A stretch of DNA of 64,000 nt from Pseudoduganella plicata (GCF_004421005.1 NZ_CP038026.1:2046001-2110000); one strand, 5' to 3'; positions 28,842-38,873 are shown, counted from the first letter of the stretch. Notes: generated by a model not told the origin, from the sequence alone. A program made the numbers and translations.

Positions 28842-30014
28842 TTACTTCAGCTGCTCCTGCAGCAAGGTCAGAATCTTCTCGGCCGTGGCCGACGTATCGG
28901 CGACGCCCTTGTTGTCCTGCACCATGACCTGGCTGGTGTTGGTGTCCGGCGAGGCCTTGACGACGATGCGGTAGCGTTGCGCTTCCTTGTCCGCTTCCGA
29001 CGAGCCCCAGCTGAACAGGCGCTTGATGAAGCCCTTCTTCTCGACCTGGTCCGCGACGTAACGCACAAAGTAGATGCCCTGCACGCGGTCGCGGTCTTCC
29101 ACGGTAAAGCCGGCACGGTCCAGCGCCAGGCCGACGCGGCGCCACGAGCGGTCGAAGCCTTCGTCCGTCTCGACGTGGCGGGCGGCGCCCTCGCCTTTCA
29201 GGAATGCGTGCAGCGGCTGCACGATGGCGTTGTCGACGGCCGTCTTGGCTGCCGCCTCGTCCGTGCCGCCCAGGCGCGTCATCAGACGGGCCAGGAACAG
29301 CGCTTCCAGGTTCGGGTCGCTTGGACGGGTCGTCCATTGGGCGATTTCCTTCTGCGGGCCCGTCAGCACTTCCTCCGCGCCACGATGGCTGATGAAGATC
29401 TCCGTCGTGCCGTCGGCATTACGCTCGATACGGGTGCGATACTTGTCGCGCTCGCCGCTGGAGTACGCCGAATCGAATACCTTGCCGATGGTCCTGCGGA
29501 TGAAGTCCTGCGGAATCTTGGCGCGGTTTTCGTTCCACTCCGTTTCCATGACGCCGGCGGTGGCGTTATCGAGCGACAGCGTGAAGCCGTTGTCTTCCCA
29601 GAAGGACTTCAGCTGTGGCCACAGCGTGTCGGCCGGCTGCTTGACGACCAGCCAGCGCTGGTTGCCGGCACGTACGACGCGGACGGCGTCGTTGCCCGTG
29701 CTGGCCACTTCGTTGCCGGCCGGCGCGGCGGCGCCTGCCGCAGGGGCGGCGCCGGTCGTGCCGGCGCGCTGGGCAGCGTATCCGGACGCGGTTGCGATGC
29801 CGCTGTTGTTGGTGTCGGGCAGCGCGTAGCGATTGTCTTTCTGCAGCTGCGTCAGGTCAGGCGGTACATCCAGCGTGGCGGCTTTCTTGGCCGATTTGTA
29901 GTCCACGGTGCTTTTGCCGACGACCGATTCAACCATGCCGCAACCGGTCAGGCTGAGCATGAGGGCGCCGAGCACGAGCCCGCGTTGCGGGGTGAGAAGA
30001 GCTTTCTGTGTCAT
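28842..30014 (-). CDS. bamC: Outer-membrane assembly lipoprotein BamC
   Basis: 390-residue lipoprotein with lipobox LTGC near residue 23. The BamC N-terminal motif follows (DYKSAKKAATLDVPPDLTQL), which in E. coli binds BamD. A Gly/Ala/Pro-rich linker leads to two helix-grip domains (about 125-270 and 290-390; ADTLWPQLKSFWEDNGFTL, GIYFVRYVAD). It is part of the BAM complex that inserts beta-barrel proteins. ATG 30014 is selected because a lipoprotein signal follows directly, although the frame is open upstream. It lies 77 bp after dapA, the order seen in many proteobacteria. Confidence 0.95.
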   Translation of the reverse strand: MTQKALLTPQRGLVLGALMLSLTGCGMVESVVGKSTVDYKSAKKAATLDVPPDLTQLQKDNRYALPDTNNSGIATASGYAAQRAGTTGAAPAAGAAAPAGNEVASTGNDAVRVVRAGNQRWLVVKQPADTLWPQLKSFWEDNGFTLSLDNATAGVMETEWNENRAKIPQDFIRRTIGKVFDSAYSSGERDKYRTRIERNADGTTEIFISHRGAEEVLTGPQKEIAQWTTRPSDPNLEALFLARLMTRLGGTDEAAAKTAVDNAIVQPLHAFLKGEGAARHVETDEGFDRSWRRVGLALDRAGFTVEDRDRVQGIYFVRYVADQVEKKGFIKRLFSWGSSEADKEAQRYRIVVKASPDTNTSQVMVQDNKGVADTSATAEKILTLLQEQLK

Positions 30015-30091
30015 GTGGTTACTGAGTAGAAGCTGAAAACCAGCTGGAATCTTCCTGACAATCACGGGCCCTGCGGCCCGCGGTCCGGGCT

Positions 30092-30970
30092 TTACTGCAA
30101 TACGCCCGCGTCGCGCAGGGCAGCGCGCACGGTGGCGTGGAATTCGTCGGCAAGCGGCACGAGCGGCAGGCGGATGCCGGCCGGCATGCGTCCCATTTCC
30201 GCCAGCGCCCACTTTACTGGCACAGGATTCGGTTCCACGAACAGCTTCTGGTGCAGCGGGAAAAGGCGGTTGTTGATCTCGATGGCCTTGCCGATTTCGC
30301 CCGTCATGGCGGCGGCGCACATGTCGGCCATGGCGCGCGGCGCCACGTTGGCCGTCACGGAGATATTGCCCTTGCCGCCGGCCAGCATCAGCGCCATCGC
30401 GGTGGGATCGTCGCCCGAGAAAACGGCGAAGTCGCTTGGCGCCAGGCGCAGCAGGTCGAGGCCGCGGCCGATATTGCCGGTTGCATCCTTGACGCCGATG
30501 ATGTTCCTGATCCCGGCCAAGCGCAGGATCGTCTCGTTCGACATGTCGGCCACGGTACGGCCGGGCACGTTGTACAGGATGACGGGCAGATCCACCGCTT
30601 CGGCAATCGCCTTGAAGTGGCGGTACATGCCTTCCTGCGTCGGGCGGTTGTAGTAAGGCACCACCTGCAGCGTGGCATCGGCACCGGCTTCCTTGGCGTA
30701 GCGGGTCAGGTTGATCGCTTCGGCCGTCGAATTGCCGCCGCTGCCGGCAATCACGGGAATGCGGCCAGCCACACGGTCCACGCACGCCTTGATCAACGCA
30801 CAGTGCTCTTCCACGGTCACGGTGGCCGACTCGCCCGTCGTGCCGACGATGACGATGCCGTCCGTGCCTTCGGCGATGTGCCAGTCGATCAGCGCATCCA
30901 GAGCTTGATAGTCGAGACTGCCATCAGCCGTCATCGGAGTGACGATTGCTACAATGCTGCCCTTAATCAT
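30092..30970 (-). CDS. dapA: 4-hydroxy-tetrahydrodipicolinate synthase
   Basis: 292-residue DapA, condensing pyruvate with aspartate semialdehyde in lysine and meso-diaminopimelate biosynthesis. Schiff-base Lys161 (GVKDATGN), Tyr133 (ILYNVPGR), Tyr107 and the Thr44-Thr45 pair (GTTGES) are all present. A TACAAT -10-like element lies at 31005-31010 on the minus strand. The 97-bp gap to the methyltransferase gene and this element suggest that dapA-bamC has its own promoter. Confidence 0.97.
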   Translation of the reverse strand: MIKGSIVAIVTPMTADGSLDYQALDALIDWHIAEGTDGIVIVGTTGESATVTVEEHCALIKACVDRVAGRIPVIAGSGGNSTAEAINLTRYAKEAGADATLQVVPYYNRPTQEGMYRHFKAIAEAVDLPVILYNVPGRTVADMSNETILRLAGIRNIIGVKDATGNIGRGLDLLRLAPSDFAVFSGDDPTAMALMLAGGKGNISVTANVAPRAMADMCAAAMTGEIGKAIEINNRLFPLHQKLFVEPNPVPVKWALAEMGRMPAGIRLPLVPLADEFHATVRAALRDAGVLQ

Positions 30971-31067
30971 AGGAAAACCAATTGCAAAAAGATTTAAAAC
31001 GTCGATTGTAGACGATAGGCTGTGCGTGTGGTGGTTTTCGGGCCGGAATCAACGCTCCAGCGCCCCG

Positions 31068-31631
31068 CTACCCCAGCAGCGCAGCCTCCCTGGGAAACTC
31101 CGCCTTGACAGCGCAGAAGCGCTGCACCATCGCTTGTTTCGGGTGGTTAACGATCCCATCTTCAAAAGCGATGACACGCAAGCCATGCTGGCGCGCGATG
31201 TCCAGCAATTCGCCCGGCTTCAGCAGGAAGTCGGGGTTGCCGGGCTTGCCGAACGCGGCATTGCCGTCCGCGAACGTTTCGTAGACCAGCACGCCGTTCG
31301 GCAGCAGGCTGTCGACAATGCCGGCAAACAGCGGGCGGTGCAGATAATTCGTCACGACAATGCCGGCGAAGCGCTGTGGCGGGAACGGCCAGGCTGCGCC
31401 CTCTTCCTCCAGGTCGATCTGACTGGTGACGATGCCGGGCGCCGTCGTGGCCGCGATGGCCGCCGGATCGCGGTCCACGGCGATCACGGCATGGCCCAGC
31501 GCCGCCAGGTGGCGCGAGTGGCGACCGTTGCCGCAGGCCAGGTCCAGCACCTCGCCGCCGGGAATCAGGGGAGCAAATCGTCGGACCCACGGGGAAACGG
31601 AGTCGATTGCTGCGTGGTTGGTTTCGTTCAT
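31068..31631 (-). CDS. Class I SAM-dependent methyltransferase
   Basis: 187 residues with the Rossmann methyltransferase signature VLDLACGNGRHSRHLAALGH (motif I) and acidic loop AVDRDP; similar to the TehB/UbiE-like small methyltransferases next to trpS and dapA in beta-proteobacteria. ATG 31631 (MNETNHAAID) is preferred. An in-frame ATG at 31673 (adding MNRVTSQQHVSKAH) is possible and would leave 8 bp to the trpS stop, so the extension cannot be excluded. Substrate unknown. Confidence 0.85.
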   Translation of the reverse strand: MNETNHAAIDSVSPWVRRFAPLIPGGEVLDLACGNGRHSRHLAALGHAVIAVDRDPAAIAATTAPGIVTSQIDLEEEGAAWPFPPQRFAGIVVTNYLHRPLFAGIVDSLLPNGVLVYETFADGNAAFGKPGNPDFLLKPGELLDIARQHGLRVIAFEDGIVNHPKQAMVQRFCAVKAEFPREAALLG

Positions 31632-31681
31632 GTGCGCTTTGCTCACGTGTTGTTGACTTGTTACTCGGTTCATTCATTGGC

Positions 31682-32884
31682 TCAGGCATGCGCCAGACCC
31701 ATTGCCTCGCGCACGTCGCGCATGGTTTCCTGCGCCAGCTTGCGCGCCGTTTCATTACCGTCCGCCACGATGGCGCGCACCAGCGACGGATCGTCCAGGT
31801 AAGGCTGGGCCCGCTCATGCATGGGCTCCTGCTCGGCCAGCACGGCATCGATGACGGGCTGCTTGCATTCCAGGCAGCCGATGCCCGCCGAGCGGCAGCC
31901 CTTTTGTGCCCACTCGCGCGTGTCCGCATCCGAATACACCTCGTGCAGTTGCCAGACGGGGCAACGCGTGGGCTCGCCGGGATCGGTGCGCCGCACCCGC
32001 GCGGGGTCCGTCGGCATCGTGCGGATCTTCTGCGTGACGCTCTTGCTGTCCTCGCGCAAGCCGATGGCGTTGGCATGGCTTTTACTCATCTTGCGCCCGT
32101 CCAGGCCGGGCAGACGGGCCGCCGCCGTCAGCTGCGCCTGCGGCTCGACGAGGATCAGCTTGCGGCTGCCTTCCAGGTAGCCGAACAGCCGTTCGCGGTC
32201 AATCATCGACAGGCTGCCCGCCTCGTCCAGCATGGCCTTGGCCTGCGCCAGGGCGTCGTCGTCGCCGTCCTGCTGGTACAGCGTGCGCAGTTCCGCATAC
32301 AGGCGGGCGCGTTTGCTGCCCAGCTTTTTCACGGCATCCTGCGCCTTCTGTTCGAACCCCGGCTCCTTGCCGTACAGGTGATTGAAGCGGCGCGCGATCT
32401 CCCGCATCATTTCCACATGCGGCACCTGGTCTTCGCCCACCGGCACGGTGCTGGCCCGGTAGATCAGCACGTCCGCCGCCTGCAGCAGCGGATAGCCGAG
32501 GAAGCCATAGGTCGACAGGTCGCGCCCGGCCGGGTTCTCGATGGCGTCCTTGTACGTCGGCACCCGGTCCAGCCAGCCCAGCGGCGTCGCCATCGACAGC
32601 AGCAGGTGCAGCTCCGCATGTTCCGGCACCCGCGACTGGATGAACATCGTCGCCTGCGTGGGATCCACGCCTGCCGCCAGCCAGTCGACCAGCATGTCCC
32701 ATGTCGCCTTCTCGATGACGGACGGGTCGTCGTAATGCGTCGTCAGCGCGTGCCAGTCCGCCACGAAAAACAGGCAAGGCTGCTCGGCCTGCAGCCGGAT
32801 CCAGTTCTTCAACGCGCCGTGGTAGTGGCCCAGGTGCATGCTCCCCGTGGGACGCATGCCGGAGACGACGCGATCGGGATACAT
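31682..32884 (-). CDS. trpS: Tryptophanyl-tRNA synthetase
   Basis: 400-residue class I aminoacyl-tRNA synthetase. The HIGH-equivalent is RPTGSMHLGHYHG near residue 11 and the KMSKS motif is LDGRKMSKSHAN. VPVGEDQVPHVEMMREIARR is the TrpRS-specific block. It is longer than the E. coli enzyme because of a C-terminal segment with a Cys-rich patch (GCRSAGIGCLECKQ), which is usual in beta-proteobacterial TrpRS. It lies between a site-2 protease gene and a methyltransferase gene on the same strand. Confidence 0.96.
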   Translation of the reverse strand: MYPDRVVSGMRPTGSMHLGHYHGALKNWIRLQAEQPCLFFVADWHALTTHYDDPSVIEKATWDMLVDWLAAGVDPTQATMFIQSRVPEHAELHLLLSMATPLGWLDRVPTYKDAIENPAGRDLSTYGFLGYPLLQAADVLIYRASTVPVGEDQVPHVEMMREIARRFNHLYGKEPGFEQKAQDAVKKLGSKRARLYAELRTLYQQDGDDDALAQAKAMLDEAGSLSMIDRERLFGYLEGSRKLILVEPQAQLTAAARLPGLDGRKMSKSHANAIGLREDSKSVTQKIRTMPTDPARVRRTDPGEPTRCPVWQLHEVYSDADTREWAQKGCRSAGIGCLECKQPVIDAVLAEQEPMHERAQPYLDDPSLVRAIVADGNETARKLAQETMRDVREAMGLAHA

Positions 32885-32916
32885 GGGGGCCGGTGCCGCG
32901 TCAGTTCAGCAGCGGC

Positions 32917-33588
32917 TCAGTTGAGCAGCAGGTTAAGCGGCAGCACCAGCAGCGCGATCAGGCTGATCATGCCGCGCACCAGGGTCGTCAACAGCGAACT
33001 GAGCACGCCCGTGTACATCAGCAGGATCAGTGCGATGAAAATATACGGCGTGTACACCTCCAGCCGAGCATACCTGCGTGCGAGCTCGTTCGGCAGCAGC
33101 GCCGTGACGACGCGCCCGCCGTCCAGCGGCGGTACGGGAATCAGGTTGAACACGCACATGACGGCGTTGACGATGATGCCGCCCTGCGCCATCCCCGTCA
33201 GGAACGGTTCCGTCACATTCATGCCGTTCAGCAGCACGGCCCAGATGGCCCAGGCCAGCGCCATGACGAAATTCGACGCCGGACCGGCGGCGGCCACGAA
33301 GCCCATCTGCTTCTTCGGGTTGCGCAGACGGCTGTAGTCGACCGGCACGGGCTTGGCATAACCGAACGGCATGTGCAGGAAGTAATACGTCAGCAGCGGC
33401 AGCACGATCGTCCCGAACGGGTCGATGTGGCGCATCGGGTTCGCCGTCAGGCGTCCCATCTGGCTGGCGGTGGGGTCGCCGAAATAGCGCGCCGCGTACC
33501 CGTGCGCCGCCTCGTGCAACGAGATGGCGAAAAGGACGGGAATCGCGTACAGCGCGACATTGCGGATGACCAGGTCAAGTTCACTCAT
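32917..33588 (-). CDS. Site-2 protease family (M50) membrane metalloprotease
   Basis: 223-residue integral membrane protein. It carries the zinc motif HEAAH (SLHEAAHGYAARYFGDPTA) in the first part and the second metal motif NLIPVPPLDGG in the third hydrophobic block, with about five or six transmembrane segments. It has no PDZ domain, so it belongs to the small M50B rhomboid-sized branch rather than RseP. It sits 32 bp upstream of trpS in the yciO-M50-trpS block. Substrate unknown. Confidence 0.92.
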   Translation of the reverse strand: MSELDLVIRNVALYAIPVLFAISLHEAAHGYAARYFGDPTASQMGRLTANPMRHIDPFGTIVLPLLTYYFLHMPFGYAKPVPVDYSRLRNPKKQMGFVAAAGPASNFVMALAWAIWAVLLNGMNVTEPFLTGMAQGGIIVNAVMCVFNLIPVPPLDGGRVVTALLPNELARRYARLEVYTPYIFIALILLMYTGVLSSLLTTLVRGMISLIALLVLPLNLLLN

Positions 33589-33672
33589 GGGGAAAATTTT
33601 ACCAGACCGGCAACAGTCGCCTGCGGCAGGCCCGGTTTCAGGGGTCTAAAGTTGAGAAAAGAGGCGGCAGGC

Positions 33673-34296
33673 TTACAGCCCCAGGGTGGCGGGGTCGCCG
33701 CGGCCCAGCCGGACCAGTTCCGGTTCGTCGCCCGTCAGGTCGACTACCGTCGTCATCGCCATGCTGCAGGCGCCGCCGTCGATCACGAGATCGAGCTGCT
33801 TGCCGATGCGCTCGTTAATGGCTTCCGGATCGTTCAGCGGCTCGTCCTCGCCCGGCAGGATCAGGGTGGACGACAGCAACGGCTGCTCCAGCTCGCGCAT
33901 CAGTGCCTCGACGATCGGCGTCTCCGGCACGCGCAGGCCGATCGTCTTGCGGGATGGATGCGACAGCCGGCGCGGCACCACGCGCGTCGCCTCCAGGATG
34001 AACGTGAACGGTCCCGGCGTGCCCAGCTTGAGCAGGCGGAACTGGCGGTTGTCCACGCGGGCATACTCGCCGATTTCCGACAGGTCGCGGCACAGCAGCG
34101 CCAGGTGATGCTTCTCGTCGATGCCGCGGATGCGGCGCAGGCGCTCGACGGCCGCCTTGTCGTCGAGGTGGCACACCAGCGCGTAGCAGGAGTCGGTGGG
34201 TACGGCGACGACACCGCCGCCGCGGATGATTTGCGCCGCCTGCCTGATCAGGCGGGCTTGCGGGTTCTGGGGATGGATCTGGAAGTATTGACTCAT
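33673..34296 (-). CDS. yciO: YciO-like Sua5/YrdC-family protein (L-threonylcarbamoyladenylate synthase type)
   Basis: 207 residues of the Sua5/YciO/YrdC fold. Nucleotide and carbamoyl-binding motifs are VVAVPTDSCYALVCHL, RIRGIDEKHHLALLC, GPFTFILEATRVVPR and KTIGLRVPETPI. YrdC/Sua5 make threonylcarbamoyl-AMP for the tRNA t6A modification; the YciO branch is a paralogue whose exact activity is less certain. It sits 15 bp downstream of htpX, and the nearby rnm (yciV) gene echoes the E. coli yciV-yciO neighbourhood, supporting the YciO assignment. Confidence 0.9.
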   Translation of the reverse strand: MSQYFQIHPQNPQARLIRQAAQIIRGGGVVAVPTDSCYALVCHLDDKAAVERLRRIRGIDEKHHLALLCRDLSEIGEYARVDNRQFRLLKLGTPGPFTFILEATRVVPRRLSHPSRKTIGLRVPETPIVEALMRELEQPLLSSTLILPGEDEPLNDPEAINERIGKQLDLVIDGGACSMAMTTVVDLTGDEPELVRLGRGDPATLGL

Positions 34297-34311
34297 AAAG
34301 TGACGATGGCC

Positions 34312-35184
34312 TCAGCGGATCGACTGCAGCGCCGCAATGCGTTCTTCGAATGGGGGATGGGTAGAGAACAGCGACGACCAGCCGCCGCCGCCCGAAATGC
34401 CGGAAGCGGCCATGTTCTGCGGCAGTGCGCCCGGCTCCATGCCGCCCAGGCGGGCCAGCGCGTGCTGCATCGGCACCGAACTGCCGAGCAGCTGGGCCGA
34501 CCCGGCATCGGCGCGGAACTCGCGACGGCGCGAGAACCAGGCCACGATGATCGAAGCCAGCAGGCCGAACGCAATCTCGCAGACGAATACCGTCACCATA
34601 TAGCCGATACCGCCGCTGCGCCCTTCATTGCGCAGCAGTACCTTGTCGACGAAGAAGCCGACGATGCGGGCCAGGAACACGACAAACGTGTTCACGACAC
34701 CCTGGATCAGCGTCATCGTCACCATGTCGCCATTGGCAATGTGGGCGACCTCATGGGCCAGCACGGCTTCCACTTCGTCGCGGTTCATCGATTGCAGCAG
34801 GCCCGTGGAGACGGCCACCAGCGCGGAATTCCTGAAGGCGCCCGTGGCGAATGCGTTCGGCTCGCCCTCATACACGGCCACTTCGGGCATGCCGATGCCG
34901 GCACGCTGCGACAGGGTCTGGATCGTCGACAGGAGCCACTGTTCGGTGGAATTCTGCGGCGCGTCGATCACGCGCGCGCCGGTGGACCATTTCGCCATCG
35001 GCTTGGACATCAGCAGCGAGATGATGGCGCCCGTGAAGCCCACCACGAGCGAAAACGCCAGCAGGCTGCCCATCTGCAATTGCCCGCCCGCGCCGGGCCG
35101 GCCGATGCCGAGCAGCGACAGCACGATGGACAACACCAGCATCACGGCGAGGTTGGTGGCGATAAACAGGACGATGCGTTTCAT
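34312..35184 (-). CDS. htpX: Membrane zinc metalloprotease HtpX
   Basis: 290-residue M48 protease. It has two N-terminal transmembrane helices, the zinc motif HEVAH ([16 protein letters not shown]), two further hydrophobic segments and the downstream Glu ligand in [14 protein letters not shown]. The substrate-shaping motif NAFATG is present. It degrades misfolded membrane proteins at the inner membrane, alongside FtsH in E. coli. The frame extends upstream, but ATG 35184 begins the conserved [15 protein letters not shown]. Confidence 0.96.
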   Translation of the reverse strand: MKRIVLFIATNLAVMLVLSIVLSLLGIGRPGAGGQLQMGSLLAFSLVVGFTGAIISLLMSKPMAKWSTGARVIDAPQNSTEQWLLSTIQTLSQRAGIGMPEVAVYEGEPNAFATGAFRNSALVAVSTGLLQSMNRDEVEAVLAHEVAHIANGDMVTMTLIQGVVNTFVVFLARIVGFFVDKVLLRNEGRSGGIGYMVTVFVCEIAFGLLASIIVAWFSRRREFRADAGSAQLLGSSVPMQHALARLGGMEPGALPQNMAASGISGGGGWSSLFSTHPPFEERIAALQSIR

Positions 35185-35364
35185 TTTTTCGGTTCTCCGC
35201 GTACGGACAAAATACAACTATATAAGACGACGATATGTCGGCAATATGACGCGCCTCCCCGGCCGGGGAAGCGCGACAGGGTCAAGATGGTGTTGGGCCG
35301 CGCCGATTGCAAGTGCGGCGGCCCGAGGCCGCCGGCGGCTTAAGACCGGCTTCAGCCCGCGGGC

Positions 35365-36195
35365 TCAGAACCAGTCGTGCCAGACGGGCGTGACATTGCC
35401 CGGCAGCGGCGGCAGCGCCGCGAAGTCGACGCGGGCCTCGCCGGGTGCATGGAAATCGGTGCCGCGCGAGGCCAGGAAGCCGTAGGCATTGGCCAGCTGG
35501 GCATAGACGGGATACTGGTCCGGCGTATGGCTGCCCGTCACCACTTCGATGGCACTGCCGCCCAGCTGCCTGAACTCGTCGAACAGGGCGTCCTGCTGGA
35601 TCGGCGTGAAGCGGTAGCGGCCCGGGTGAGCGATGACGGCGATGCCGCCGGCGCCGCGGATCCAGCCGACGGCATCCTGCAGGCTGGCCCAGCGATGCGG
35701 CACGTAGCCGGGCTTGCCCTCGGACAGGTACTTGCGGAACACCTCGGCGATATTGGCGCAGTAACCCTCCTGCACGAGGAAACGGGCGAAGTGGGTGCGC
35801 GACATCAGCGCCGGATTGTCGACATAGCTCATGGCGCCTTCGTAGGCGCCGGGGATGCCCGCCTTGGCCAGCTGCACGCCGATTTCACGGCCGCGTGCGT
35901 CGCGCCCGGAACGCGTCGCCTCCAGCCCTTGCGCCAGCGCGGCATTGTTCTCGTCGATCTGCAGGCCGACGATGTGCACCGTCTCGCCACCCCAGGTGAT
36001 GGAGATCTCGACGCCGGCCACGAAGCGCATGCCCTGCTCCGCCGCAGCGGCGCGGGCGGCCGCCGTACCGCCCACCTCGTCGTGATCCGTCAGCGCCCAG
36101 ACGTCGACCCCGCCCTTGCGCGCATGGGCCGCGACCAGCGCGGGCGGCAGGACACCGTCGGAAACGTTGGAGTGGCAGTGCAGGTCTACTTTCAT
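35365..36195 (-). CDS. rnm: PHP-domain RNase AM / 3',5'-nucleoside bisphosphate phosphatase
   Basis: 276-residue PHP phosphoesterase. Metal-binding motifs are DLHCHSNVSDG at the N-terminus, TDHDEVGG, AGVEIS, VIAHPGRYR and RGTDFHAPGE. The family (YciV/TrpH) removes phosphate from 3',5'-bisphosphonucleotides and trims 5' ends of RNAs, including rRNA precursors. It lies upstream of htpX across a 180-bp gap that holds no gene, only a G/C-rich inverted segment near 35325. Confidence 0.93.
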   Translation of the reverse strand: MKVDLHCHSNVSDGVLPPALVAAHARKGGVDVWALTDHDEVGGTAAARAAAAEQGMRFVAGVEISITWGGETVHIVGLQIDENNAALAQGLEATRSGRDARGREIGVQLAKAGIPGAYEGAMSYVDNPALMSRTHFARFLVQEGYCANIAEVFRKYLSEGKPGYVPHRWASLQDAVGWIRGAGGIAVIAHPGRYRFTPIQQDALFDEFRQLGGSAIEVVTGSHTPDQYPVYAQLANAYGFLASRGTDFHAPGEARVDFAALPPLPGNVTPVWHDWF

Positions 36196-36281
36196 CGGGC
36201 TCTATGCGCAGGTGGACGTGTGTGAACGAAGTGCCATTGTACGCTGCCTGCCGCGCGCACGCGGGCGCGCAGGTTGCCGCA

Positions 36282-37157
36282 TCAGGCCAGGAACGCCTCG
36301 ATCATCGCCGCCAGCAGTGCCGGCTGGTCATGGTGCAGCATATGGCCCGCGTCCGGGATCTTTTTCGGCGTGACATTGGCGATATGGCCGATACGCCGGT
36401 CCACTTCGCGGCGCCCTTCTTCCGGGCCGCCCATCCACTCCCACATATTGGTATGTTCCGCCTCGACCCACAGCACCGGCGCGGTAATCCTGCGCCAGCA
36501 GGCCAGGATGTCCTCCACGTGATACGGCAGCGGGCTCGCCTGCTTGTGCACCGGATCGCCCAGGATTTCCCACTCGCCCGCGTCGTTCGGCGCCGACCAG
36601 TGCTGCGCCAGGAAGGCGGCGCGTTCGTCCGTCAGGCGCGGATTGGTCTTCTGCAGTCGGCTGGCCACGGCCCGCACGTCCGGATAGGCGCGCATGACGG
36701 GCGGCGCCAGGAGCTCGTCGAGCCACTTTGCGTACTTGCCCGGCGCATCCGCCGGCACGGCGCCCTTCAGTCCGAAGCCCTCCAGGTTGATCAGGCGGCG
36801 GATGCGCTCCGGGCGCACGCCGGCATAGATGCCGACCACGTTGCCGCCCATGCTGTGCCCCAGCAGGTTGACGGCGCCGTCGGGCTGGTAGTGGCGCAGG
36901 AGGGCGTCCAGGTCGGCCAGGTAGTCGGGGAACCAGTACGTGTCCGTGCCGGGCCGCTCCGTCAGGCCGAAGCCGCGCCAGTCCGGCGCGATCACGTGCC
37001 AGTCGCCGGCCAGATGATCGACGACGAACTGGAACGATGCGCCCACGTCCATCCACCCGTGCAGCATGAAGATTTTCGGGGCGCCATCTCGGCCCCAGTG
37101 GCGCACGTGGGTGCGCAGGCCGCGCACGGTGAGGAATTCGGAACGGGAAGGTGTCAT
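36282..37157 (-). CDS. Alpha/beta hydrolase
   Basis: 291-residue alpha/beta-fold hydrolase. The oxyanion region is FMLHGWMDVGASF, the nucleophile elbow is LLGHSMGGNV, a later acid lies in VEAEHT, and the catalytic His is in IPDAGHMLHHDQP. There is no signal peptide. The frame is open to 37298, but ATG 37157 (MTPSRSEFLTVRG) starts the conserved part. It is divergent from the gamma-carbonic anhydrase gene. Substrate class (ester, epoxide or thioester) cannot be told. Confidence 0.92.
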   Translation of the reverse strand: MTPSRSEFLTVRGLRTHVRHWGRDGAPKIFMLHGWMDVGASFQFVVDHLAGDWHVIAPDWRGFGLTERPGTDTYWFPDYLADLDALLRHYQPDGAVNLLGHSMGGNVVGIYAGVRPERIRRLINLEGFGLKGAVPADAPGKYAKWLDELLAPPVMRAYPDVRAVASRLQKTNPRLTDERAAFLAQHWSAPNDAGEWEILGDPVHKQASPLPYHVEDILACWRRITAPVLWVEAEHTNMWEWMGGPEEGRREVDRRIGHIANVTPKKIPDAGHMLHHDQPALLAAMIEAFLA

Positions 37158-37323
37158 CTGATGCCTTGAAATAACGGCCCGGGGCGCAATATGCGCGCCC
37201 TGGCGCCGGAAAACGTCGTGAGACCAGCATAATAGCACGATCGTGCGAAAATGCATTGCCGCATGAGATCGCGCCATGAGGGCGTAAAATACTGCCACTA
37301 TTTCCCCTCAAACAAGGACTGCC

Positions 37324-37848
37324 ATGGCCATATACCAGCTGGGCGAGCACGTGCCCGAGATCGACGACTCCGCTTTTGTCGCCGACAGCGCCACCGTGAT
37401 CGGCAAGGTGACGTTGCACCCGAACAGCTCCGTTTGGTTCGGGGCGACAATCCGCGGCGACAACGAACGGATCACGATCGGCACCAACAGCAATGTCCAG
37501 GAAGGCACGGTGATGCATACCGATATCGGCCACCCTTTGACGATCGGTGCCGACGTCACCATCGGCCACCAGGCCATGCTGCATGGCTGCACGGTGGGCG
37601 ATGGCGCGCTGATCGGTATCCAGGCGGTGATCCTGAACGGCGCGAAAATCGGCCGGGGCTGCCTGGTGGGCGCGGGAGCGCTCGTCACGGAGGGGAAAGA
37701 ATTTCCGGACAATATGCTGATCATCGGTTCGCCGGCGAAAGCCGTGCGGGCGCTGACGGCGGAAGAAGTGGCGCGCCTGAAAGGCAGCGCCGACAGTTAT
37801 GTGCAACGGGCACGGCTGTTCAAGACACAACTCAAAAAGATTGGATAA
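37324..37848 (+). CDS. Gamma-carbonic anhydrase family protein
   Basis: 174-residue left-handed beta-helix protein of the YrdA/PaaY group with hexapeptide repeats. Metal ligands typical of gamma-carbonic anhydrases are visible (His in VMHTDIGHP, paired His in IGHQAMLHGC), as is the RGDNERITIG motif. It is probably a trimeric zinc or iron enzyme in the cytoplasm, though activity as a carbonic anhydrase is not certain for this branch. It is followed 3 bp later by hslO. Confidence 0.93.
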   Translation: MAIYQLGEHVPEIDDSAFVADSATVIGKVTLHPNSSVWFGATIRGDNERITIGTNSNVQEGTVMHTDIGHPLTIGADVTIGHQAMLHGCTVGDGALIGIQAVILNGAKIGRGCLVGAGALVTEGKEFPDNMLIIGSPAKAVRALTAEEVARLKGSADSYVQRARLFKTQLKKIG

Positions 37849-37851
37849 AGC

Positions 37852-38793
37852 ATGACCCAGGATACGCTGCAAAAATTCATTTTCGACAACGCTGCCGTAC
37901 GGGGCGAACTGGTCGATATTTCCGCCACATGGCGTGAAATCCAGTCGCGTCACGCGTACCCCGTTGCCGTCAAGCGCCTGCTGGGCCAGATGGTATCCGC
38001 CGCCGCGCTGCTGTCGGCCAACCTGAAGTTCAACGGCGCCATCGTCATGCAGATCCACGGCGACGGTCCCGTGCGCCTGCTCGTCGTCGAGTGCGACTCG
38101 CAGCTGCGCATGCGCGCCACGGCCAAGCTGGACGATACCGCCGCCGTTGCCGACGATGCCACGCTGACCGACCTGCTGAACCAGACCGGCCGCGGCCGCT
38201 TCGTCATCACGCTCGACCCGGCCGAGAAGGTGCCCGGCCAGCAGCCTTACCAGGGCATCGTGCCGCTGGACGGCGAGGACGTCGCCACCGTCATCGAGCA
38301 CTACATGCTGCGCTCCGAGCAGCTGGACACGAAACTGTGGCTGGCCGCCAGCGACGACACGGCCCGCGGCCTGCTGCTGCAGAAGCTGCCGCTGCACGGC
38401 GGCAAGGCCGAAGCCAACCCGCTGACGCACGAGGAAGCGCTGGAGACCTGGAACCGCGCCTCCATGCTGGGCGCGACGTTGAAGGAAGAAGAGATGCTGG
38501 CGACGACGATCGACGTCCTGCTGCAGCGCCTGTTCTGGGAAGAAACGATCCGCGTGTTCGATCCCGTGCATCCGTCGTTCCACTGCACCTGCAACCGCGA
38601 AAAAGTGGGCAATATGCTCAAGATGCTTGGCCGCGAGGAAGTGGAAGCGGCGCTGGCCGAACAAGGCAAGCTGGGCATCAACTGCGATTTCTGCGGCAAG
38701 CACTACGACTACGACGCCGTCGACTGCGCCCAGCTGTTCGCCAGCGACGCCCCGGCCGAAGCGCTGATCCACGCGACCGAGGCGAAGCACTGA
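37852..38793 (+). CDS. hslO: Redox-regulated chaperone Hsp33
   Basis: 313-residue Hsp33. The N-terminal substrate-binding domain is followed by a linker and the C-terminal redox switch, with zinc cysteines CxC (FHCTCNREKVG, near 244-248) and CxxC (NCDFCGKHYDYD, near 278). Oxidation releases zinc and activates holdase function. It is probably cotranscribed with the carbonic anhydrase-like gene. Confidence 0.96.
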   Translation: MTQDTLQKFIFDNAAVRGELVDISATWREIQSRHAYPVAVKRLLGQMVSAAALLSANLKFNGAIVMQIHGDGPVRLLVVECDSQLRMRATAKLDDTAAVADDATLTDLLNQTGRGRFVITLDPAEKVPGQQPYQGIVPLDGEDVATVIEHYMLRSEQLDTKLWLAASDDTARGLLLQKLPLHGGKAEANPLTHEEALETWNRASMLGATLKEEEMLATTIDVLLQRLFWEETIRVFDPVHPSFHCTCNREKVGNMLKMLGREEVEAALAEQGKLGINCDFCGKHYDYDAVDCAQLFASDAPAEALIHATEAKH

Positions 38794-38873
38794 CGCCGCA
38801 GCCGGGGCAATCGCCTCGGCAACGAGCTACATGCGCCTGCCGGGTACTAGACGGTGTCACTGACACAGGCTGT

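Noticed and set aside
28842..30785. 647-codon continuous minus-strand frame over bamC and dapA
   Set aside because: The bamC ATG at 30014 with a lipoprotein signal is clearly the real start; the upstream part is a shadow of dapA.
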